Shown piece by piece: positions 58,839-64,000 of a stretch of 64,000 nucleotides of DNA. Position numbers and translations under genes: made by a program. Location of the stretch: positions 633,102 through 697,101 of the forward strand of contig NZ_BSTX01000001.1 of NCBI RefSeq assembly GCF_030269765.1, in the 5' to 3' direction. A model generated the notes under the pieces. It saw only the letters and a list, made by a program, of their open reading frames with translations. It ran no database searches and had not been told where the DNA came from. The stretch is from Actinorhabdospora filicis. GTDB taxonomy: Bacteria > Actinomycetota > Actinomycetes > Mycobacteriales > Micromonosporaceae. The stretch's first letter is position 1, and every line of letters begins with the position of its first letter.

Positions 58839-59804
58839 GTGACCGCCCCCGACCCACCCGCCATCGCCAAACAACGCTCCAACATCCTCCGCAAGGTGCT
58901 GGTCACCGGCGTGATCGGCGCCCTCGGCTTCGGTCTGACCGAACTGGTCCTGCCGAACGGGCCGTGGTCCTGGCTCAGCTCGGTGTTCCTGGGTTCGGTG
59001 GCGTTCGTGACGCAGTTCCTGGTGGACGTCGAACGCCGGCTGGACTCCGTGGAGCGCACCTACCAGAAGGAGAGCTCGGCGACGCGTTCGCTGATCCACT
59101 CCGACTTCTCCAAGATCAACGAGGCGGCGAAGCTGTCCCGCGAGATGGACGGCTCGGGCCTGCCGATCGACGACATCGTCCGGCTCATCCGCAGCGCCAC
59201 CCACATCACCCCCATCGTCCCGCAGCTCGTGCTGGACCTGGCGCGCACCGAGATCGCCCGCGTCTCGGCGATCCTGGAGGACCTCGCGCGCGGCGGCGAC
59301 GTCAGCTACGAGGGCGAGGACCGCGACTGGCTGATCAGCCTGACCCGGCTGGCGCACCACTCCATCGACGCCGTCTCCCTCGACACCGTCGACGTGGGCA
59401 CCGAGCACTTCCTCAGCAGCCACATCGGCCGCCTCTACCTCACCGAGCAGGCCAGGTCGGTGCGGCGCGGGGTGCGCGTGCGGCGCGTCCACGTCCTCAA
59501 TCCCCTCGACCCGAACCCGCAGGCCCTGGACCAGGTCACCCGCGAGCAGGAGCAGCTGGGCATCGAGGTGCGGGTCCTGCCGCCCGAGCGGCGTCCCCGC
59601 AGCACGAAGGCCCTCGTCGACTTCATCGTCTTCGACGGCACCCTCAGCTACGAGACGACGCCCGCCTCCGAGCAGACCGAGGCCACCCCGGTCATCGTCG
59701 ACACACGCCTGGTGCCCGACGAGCAGCGCGTGGCCCGCCGCAGGCAGATGTTCGCCGACCTGTGGGACGCGGCGATCCCGCTCGGGAAGGCGCCGCTGGG
59801 CTAG
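58839..59804 (+). CDS. Membrane-anchored protein with PLD-like predicted cytoplasmic domain
   Basis: 321 aa. Two N-terminal hydrophobic segments (about residues 20-38 and 44-61) form a hairpin anchor. A heptad-rich linker (VERRLDSVERTYQKESS) follows, then an alpha/beta domain. The ending VRRVHVLNP...QEQLGIEVRVLPP...TKALVDFIVFDGTLSYETT...FADLWDAA resembles the strand pattern of phospholipase-D-like domains, but no HKD motif is present, so it would be a sensor or binder rather than an enzyme. GTG 58839 has GAGGGAGG 5 nt upstream. Its TAG stop overlaps the convergent SCO2522-like TAG in the shared CTAG. Confidence 0.65.
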   Translation: MTAPDPPAIAKQRSNILRKVLVTGVIGALGFGLTELVLPNGPWSWLSSVFLGSVAFVTQFLVDVERRLDSVERTYQKESSATRSLIHSDFSKINEAAKLSREMDGSGLPIDDIVRLIRSATHITPIVPQLVLDLARTEIARVSAILEDLARGGDVSYEGEDRDWLISLTRLAHHSIDAVSLDTVDVGTEHFLSSHIGRLYLTEQARSVRRGVRVRRVHVLNPLDPNPQALDQVTREQEQLGIEVRVLPPERRPRSTKALVDFIVFDGTLSYETTPASEQTEATPVIVDTRLVPDEQRVARRRQMFADLWDAAIPLGKAPLG

Positions 59805-60799
59805 GGGGCCGTCCAGGGACGCCCGATGAACAGGTAGTCCAGCCGCTCGGTCAGCTCATCGGGCAGCTCCAGGCGCTCACCGCGGGCGCGCCGGGCGATC
59901 TGCTCCAGCACTTCGCGGTCCACGCGCGTCTGCCCGAGGATGGCGCCCACGGCGTGCTCGATGTTCTGGAAGCGCCGGTCGAGGATCGTGAAGGTCCGGT
60001 ACGCGGCGAACGGCGCCGCGTTCGGGTTGACCGTCATGATGCCCGGCAGCTCGTCCCAGTCGTCGGTCATCCGCCGCGTCGGCGGGCAAGGCTCCGGCGG
60101 GACGACGACCTCACCGCCGTCGCGCAGCAGCCCCAGCCGCAGCAGCTGCCACACCGCAGCCAGCAGCGGGCACGACCACGTGGGGGCGTCCTCCGGGCCG
60201 TCCCACAACTCCACGTCGAGGAAGATCGAGTGCCGGTTGCGGGCGTGCTCGCGGGGGGCGCTCCACGGCTCGGGTTCCTCCATCGCCTGCGGGACCATCG
60301 ACGGGCCGCGCTCGCCGTTGCACAGCCAGCCGACCTCCTTGGCCAGCGGGCGGGCGCCGTTGGTGCCGGGCGGCGGCTCGTCCACCAGGCGGTCGATCAT
60401 GAGCCGCACCGGCTCCACGAACTTCCCGTCGGGCCCCGAGCGCGACTTCGCGCACGCGGCCTCGCGGGCGAGGTAGTCGACGCGGACCCCGGCGTCCTCG
60501 GCCGCGCCGAGCACGTCCTCGATGACGCCGGCCGGGCTCGGGAAGCGGGTGAAGTAGTCGTCGATCAGGAAGCACGTGCTCACCCGGGGCGTGCGGCCGG
60601 TGAGCAGTGCCGCGACGTCCTCCGAGGCGGTCTCGGCCCAGCGGCGGACGCGCGTGAAGTGCTCGCGCAGCCGCGGCCTGCCCCCGGCGTAGTCCTCCAT
60701 GTACAGGTGCCCGAGTTCGATCGACAGGTGCGCCAGCGGTGTGGACACCACCCGTGGTTCCGCGCTGTACTCGGAGAACACCGCGGCCCCGGAGGTCAC
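59801..60799 (-). CDS. SCO2522-family protein, function unknown
   Basis: 332 aa. It has the family pattern as I recall it: PLAHLSIELGHLYMEDY near residue 25, RVSTCFLIDDYFTRFPSP (about 69-86), VDYLAREAACAKS, KEVGWLCNGERG, and in the C-terminal part SCPLLAAVWQLLRLGLLRD and FTILDRRFQNIEHAVGAIL. It is soluble, with conserved Cys, Asp and His-poor composition; no enzyme class is recognised. GTG 60799 overlaps the stop of the P-loop gene as GTGA. It is the last gene of the four-gene operon. Confidence 0.75.
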   Translation of the reverse strand: MTSGAAVFSEYSAEPRVVSTPLAHLSIELGHLYMEDYAGGRPRLREHFTRVRRWAETASEDVAALLTGRTPRVSTCFLIDDYFTRFPSPAGVIEDVLGAAEDAGVRVDYLAREAACAKSRSGPDGKFVEPVRLMIDRLVDEPPPGTNGARPLAKEVGWLCNGERGPSMVPQAMEEPEPWSAPREHARNRHSIFLDVELWDGPEDAPTWSCPLLAAVWQLLRLGLLRDGGEVVVPPEPCPPTRRMTDDWDELPGIMTVNPNAAPFAAYRTFTILDRRFQNIEHAVGAILGQTRVDREVLEQIARRARGERLELPDELTERLDYLFIGRPWTAP

Positions 60800-61713
60800 A
60801 GTTCCGACCAGTCGTCGGCCAGCTTCTTGCCGAGGTTCACGAAGGAGTCCACCGTCGCGGGATTGGCGATCTGCCGGGTGATGGTGTCGGTGTCGGTGAT
60901 GATCTGCTCGCGCCACTGGAGCACCGGGTCCAGCGGGACGCTGCCCAGCGTGCTGGTGCGGCCCAGCCGCAGCTCGCTGGCCAGCTTCTGGAGCTCCTTG
61001 TTGGTGTCGGTCAGCCACGCCAGCTGCGTCGGGCGCAGCGCGGACAGGTCCGTCGAGCGCGGATCGACCACGGCGGTGCGCACGAAGCGGATCATCTGCA
61101 GGAACTGGTCGGCGCCCAGCTTGTGCTGCTCGCCCGACTCCAGCAGGCCGTCCTTGCCGTAGACGAGGTTGCTGGCGGCCAGCACGTGCTGGCGGGTCCA
61201 GCGGTGGAACACCAGCCAGCGCGACATCACCTTCGACAGCCTGCGGTCGGCCAGGGCCTGCAGCACGATGTGCGTGGCGTAGGACCGCCCGGCGCTCAGG
61301 TCCACCAGCACCATGGAGAACTCCTCCTCCAGGCGGGTGAACAGCCGCACGCAGCGCGCCACGACGTCCTTGTTGCTGGCGAACTCGCCGCCGCCCTCGT
61401 CGCCGGGGAACAGCACCAGGTTGCCCGAGCCGTCGGGCCGGTTGCGCAGGCCCTGCCGCTCGGTCTCGCCCCAGATGTCGATCGCCTGCGGCTCGTCCAC
61501 GCCGTCGAAACCGCGCAGGTAGCGGTGCATCCCGAAACCGGTGCGGGTGCCCTGCGAGGCGCGCAGACCGAAGATCGCGCCCGCGGTGGGCGAGCCGAAG
61601 TCGAAGTCGAGGTAGGCCACGTCGTGGCCGCCGAGGGCGCGCCGGTAGATGATGTTGCTGCTGGTCACCGAGCGGCCGGTGCCTCCCTTGTCGGACGTCG
61701 CGAAGACCAGCAT
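60796..61713 (-). CDS. SCO2523-family variant P-loop (ParA/MinD-like) protein
   Basis: 305 aa. The N-terminus MLVFATSDKGGTGRS is a deviant Walker A of the SIMIBI class with K9-G-G-T-G-R14-S15: the expected Lys before Ser/Thr is Arg. The switch-type strands VAYLDFDFGSPTAG (about residues 32-45) and FSMVLVDLSAGRSYA (about 133-147) are kept, so the protein probably binds a nucleotide but may not hydrolyse it normally. It lies 3 bp after the SCO2524-like gene and overlaps the SCO2522-like start. Its role may be to position or switch the complex, which is inference. Confidence 0.82.
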   Translation of the reverse strand: MLVFATSDKGGTGRSVTSSNIIYRRALGGHDVAYLDFDFGSPTAGAIFGLRASQGTRTGFGMHRYLRGFDGVDEPQAIDIWGETERQGLRNRPDGSGNLVLFPGDEGGGEFASNKDVVARCVRLFTRLEEEFSMVLVDLSAGRSYATHIVLQALADRRLSKVMSRWLVFHRWTRQHVLAASNLVYGKDGLLESGEQHKLGADQFLQMIRFVRTAVVDPRSTDLSALRPTQLAWLTDTNKELQKLASELRLGRTSTLGSVPLDPVLQWREQIITDTDTITRQIANPATVDSFVNLGKKLADDWSEL

Positions 61714-61716
61714 GGC

Positions 61717-63576
61717 TCAGATCACCCGCTCGGCGGACTCGCGGGCCGCGGCCAGGCGGTCCAGCTCGCGCAGGGCGTCCTGGATCAGCGTCACCGCGCT
61801 GCCCGGGCGCTTGCCCAGGATGATGCGGGCGCGGTCCAGGTTGGCCTTGATGCCGGAGAGGGCGCGCTGCATCGAGTCGCCGCTCTCCGGGCCGCCGCCG
61901 AACAGCTCCTGGTCGTAGAGGTGCTCGGCCTCGGTGAGCAGGATCCGCCCGGTCTCCTCCAGGTCGGGACTCGGCGGCGGGTCGCCCTGGACGAAGCGCG
62001 CGCCCGACACCAGGCTCTCCACCACGCGGTGCGTGGGCTGCCAGTGGACCCGCTCCCCGAGGGGGATCGCGTCGAAGGCGCGGCCCGGCTCGTCCCACAG
62101 GCCCTTGCCGTCCTTGGAGCGGGGACGCCGGTCCAGGCGGCGGCGCTCCAGGTGCCCCCACAGGTCGTCGATGAGGTCGATGAGGTCGTCGCGGCGGTTG
62201 CGGGAGGTGAACGGGACCAGCGCCAGCGACCGCTTCAGCAGCACCGGCGCGAAGTCGCGGGCCACCCACGCCAGCGCGGGACCGCCGGGCTTGTCGGAAC
62301 CGACCAGCTCCACGGCGACGCCGTCGTGCAGCGAGATCGCCGGGTCGGTGTCCATCGCCCGGCGGGTGATGCGGGTGCGGTTGGCCAGCTCGCCGAGGAT
62401 GTCGGCCAGCCGGGTGATCTCGCGTTCGCCGGCGGCCCGGACGATCAGCTCGCGCACGACGATCGCCGACACCAGCGCGGTGTAGTAGTCCGACTCCAGG
62501 TCGTCGGTGGTGCGCCACGGGATGTTCTCCAGCGGCCAGCGCCCGCCGCCGTAGGAGGACAGCACCGCCCAGTACTGCTGCGTCAGGTCCCAGCGCAGCT
62601 GGAGCGCCTGCGCCAGGCGCTGCTGCTCGGGGTCGAGCAGGCCCAGCGCGCGCGTGCGCTCGGTGAACAGGTCGGCGATGCCGTCGAGGGCCACCGTGGT
62701 GAAGTACAGATAGGGCTCGTCCGAGGCGTAGCCGACGCGCTGGGCGCCGCCGCTGGCGCTGAAGTCGACCTCCGGGGCGCCCGAGATGGTGCCCCAGGAC
62801 CAGCCGCACTCGAAGAGCGTGGTCGGTCCGGTGACCTCGGCGTCCTTGCCGGATCCGACGGTCAGGTCGCGCAGGCCGTTGGACACGCCGCGCAGCGCGC
62901 GCTGGAGATCGTCGATTTCGCGGCGGCTGGGGTTGCCCGTCAGGCCCATCGACTCCAGCAGGACCTTGCCGGGGCGCTCGGAGACGTCGAAGGTGTTGAC
63001 CGTGAAACTGCGCATCAGGCCGACCAGCGCCGCCGTCAGCCGCTTGCTGGCCAGGATCTCCAGGCGGTTGATCTTCTCCTGCAGCGCCTGCCGGCTGGCC
63101 ATCTTGCGGTACTCGCGCACGAAGCCCAGCAGCGCCAGCGTCAGCGTCACCGAGAGCGCGAAGGACTCGGTCACGTCGATCAGCAGCTGCGCCTCACTGG
63201 GCAGCTCGTCATCGGCGGGCTTGCCGTCGCGGATCGGAATGAAGTTCCGCCCGCCGGAGAACAGCGGGTCGCCGATCGGGTCGGAATGGCGCTCCAGATA
63301 GCTGGTGGCGATGTCGACGACCTTGCGCGGAATCGCCACCGCGTCGCCCAGGGGCTGCAAGGCGTCGAGGACGTCCTGGTCGGTCTCGTCTGGATTCTCC
63401 AGGCGGAAACCCTCCAGTTCGACCGCCGGGAAGACCAGGCACAGCAATTGCTGCGCGTCGCTGACCGTGTCCTTGTCGGACCGCCCCCGCCAGACCCATT
63501 CGCCCTTGTCGTCGAGACTCATGGCGACCAGCGCCTTCCAGACCTCAAGGAGATGCTGCCGCGGCTGGACCCTCAT
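61717..63576 (-). CDS. SCO2524-family protein, function unknown
   Basis: 619 aa, the largest member of the cluster. The N-terminus MRVQPRQHLLEVWKALV and SDAQQLLCLVFPAVE (about residues 38-54), VLDALQPLGDAVAIPR and DVTESFALSVTLTLALLGFVREYR (about 132-158) match the family as I remember it. It is largely helical. The 132-155 segment could be a single membrane helix. The C-terminal half has DDLIDLIDDLWGHLERRRL. No catalytic motif is recognised. ATG 63576 has GGAGGG about 9-14 nt upstream. It is second in the operon, 39 bp after the SCO2525-like gene. Confidence 0.75.
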   Translation of the reverse strand: MRVQPRQHLLEVWKALVAMSLDDKGEWVWRGRSDKDTVSDAQQLLCLVFPAVELEGFRLENPDETDQDVLDALQPLGDAVAIPRKVVDIATSYLERHSDPIGDPLFSGGRNFIPIRDGKPADDELPSEAQLLIDVTESFALSVTLTLALLGFVREYRKMASRQALQEKINRLEILASKRLTAALVGLMRSFTVNTFDVSERPGKVLLESMGLTGNPSRREIDDLQRALRGVSNGLRDLTVGSGKDAEVTGPTTLFECGWSWGTISGAPEVDFSASGGAQRVGYASDEPYLYFTTVALDGIADLFTERTRALGLLDPEQQRLAQALQLRWDLTQQYWAVLSSYGGGRWPLENIPWRTTDDLESDYYTALVSAIVVRELIVRAAGEREITRLADILGELANRTRITRRAMDTDPAISLHDGVAVELVGSDKPGGPALAWVARDFAPVLLKRSLALVPFTSRNRRDDLIDLIDDLWGHLERRRLDRRPRSKDGKGLWDEPGRAFDAIPLGERVHWQPTHRVVESLVSGARFVQGDPPPSPDLEETGRILLTEAEHLYDQELFGGGPESGDSMQRALSGIKANLDRARIILGKRPGSAVTLIQDALRELDRLAAARESAERVI

Positions 63577-63615
63577 GGACCTTCACCCTCCATCGCCCGA
63601 AAGCGTGTCACCGCT

Positions 63616-64000
63616 TCAGTTGTCCCCCGCCCGCCCCGTGGCGATGATCATGCCCGCGTAACCGGCCCGCAGCGTGGGGGCCTCGTCGAGCACATGGACG
63701 TCCACATCGGACGCGAGCTTCCCGAGCAACTCTGACACATCGTCTTCCGTGATCGCAACGGCCGGGAAGCGGCGTCCCGCCACGGTGTAGCCCTGCGAGA
63801 GCCGCATGAACGCCGCCGCGAAGGGCGCCCCCGGGCGCAGCGCGCGCACGAAGTTCTCCACCGCGCGGGCGAACTCACCGTAGTCGCCGGTCAGCGATTC
63901 GGCGACGAAGAACATCGTCCCGGCGTCCCACGAGGCCGCCGGGAGGTGCAGCGCGCCCGCGCCGGAGCCCGGCTCGTCCAGGGCACCCGGTTCCTCAAGG
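63616..64000 (-). CDS. SCO2525-family SAM-dependent methyltransferase (partial, runs off window)
   Basis: Only the C-terminal about 128 residues are in the window; the frame is open to the edge. LPAASWDAGTMFFVAESLTGD and FVRALRPGAPFAAAFM match the motif IV-V region of NNMT/PNMT-type methyltransferases, and YAGMIIATGRAG ends the domain. The SAM-binding motif I would lie upstream, outside the window. It is the first visible gene of the operon continuing to the SCO2524/2523/2522-like genes. Confidence 0.72.
   Translation of the reverse strand, partial: LEEPGALDEPGSGAGALHLPAASWDAGTMFFVAESLTGDYGEFARAVENFVRALRPGAPFAAAFMRLSQGYTVAGRRFPAVAITEDDVSELLGKLASDVDVHVLDEAPTLRAGYAGMIIATGRAGDN

Noticed and set aside
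59801..62809. A 1002-codon minus-strand frame
   Set aside because: Only 59801-60799 carries family sequence. The upstream part is out of frame with the P-loop and SCO2524-like genes, which have recognisable motifs.

Overview
This is a high-GC (roughly 70-75% by eye) actinobacterial chromosome segment. The gene families point to the Streptosporangiales/Thermomonosporaceae-Streptomyces side of the phylum: HTH/flavoprotein pair, DUF4037, Uma2, golvesin-type amidase, and SCO2521-SCO2525-like families. The genus cannot be fixed from the window. Genes are dense, with many 4-bp ATGA/GTGA overlaps. Many starts have no Shine-Dalgarno sequence and instead carry a TANNNT box 6-8 nt upstream of ATG/GTG, as expected for leaderless mRNAs. 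No tRNA, rRNA, CRISPR array, transposase or prophage gene was seen.

Layout, left part. 1-411 is a degenerate tandem repeat that runs into the 3' end of a flavoprotein gene, which is coupled to an XRE/TPR regulator. 2.7-8.5 kb holds a small membrane protein, a metallophosphatase, an RNB nuclease with C-terminal dsRNA-binding modules, and a transporter/glycosyltransferase/DUF998 operon. 8.8-10.8 kb is a TetR regulator with a perfect operator, coupled to an Lnt-like N-acyltransferase. 12.9-25.9 kb is a housekeeping block: MetE-like enzyme, mnmA, cysteine desulfurase, bioY, etfA, etfB and a GT4 glucosyltransferase. Its order resembles the Mycobacterium tuberculosis Rv3024c-Rv3032 neighbourhood as I remember it.

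Layout, middle part. 25.9-38.6 kb carries a secreted beta-helix protein, an ABC exporter plus LolA-like protein divergent from a two-component system, a DUF4037 protein, an MFS pump with a large inverted repeat at its promoter, and a CE7 esterase next to a LacI regulator. 39.1-50.9 kb carries methionine aminopeptidase, a four-gene operon (enoyl-CoA hydratase, methyltransferase, hexapeptide acyltransferase, acetolactate-synthase-like enzyme), a serine hydrolase, a Uma2 nuclease with a coupled small gene, a DUF1023 hydrolase and ABC transporters.

Layout, right part. 51.4-55.6 kb is a peptidoglycan-related group (amidase, ROK regulator, GH3/NagZ-like enzyme). It is flanked by two same-orientation copies of a roughly 750-bp element that is itself an imperfect long inverted repeat. 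A degenerate piece of the same element lies at 38.6 kb. All three sit between convergent genes. 56.7-57.7 kb encodes a D-amino-acid-oxidase-like enzyme. From 57.9 kb to the window edge lies a cluster that I recognise as the SCO2521/2522/2523/2524/2525 families of Streptomyces coelicolor. It has a ParA-like protein with Arg replacing the Walker A Lys, and an extra membrane-anchored protein. No function is known to me for this cluster, and it is the best candidate here for an undescribed system.
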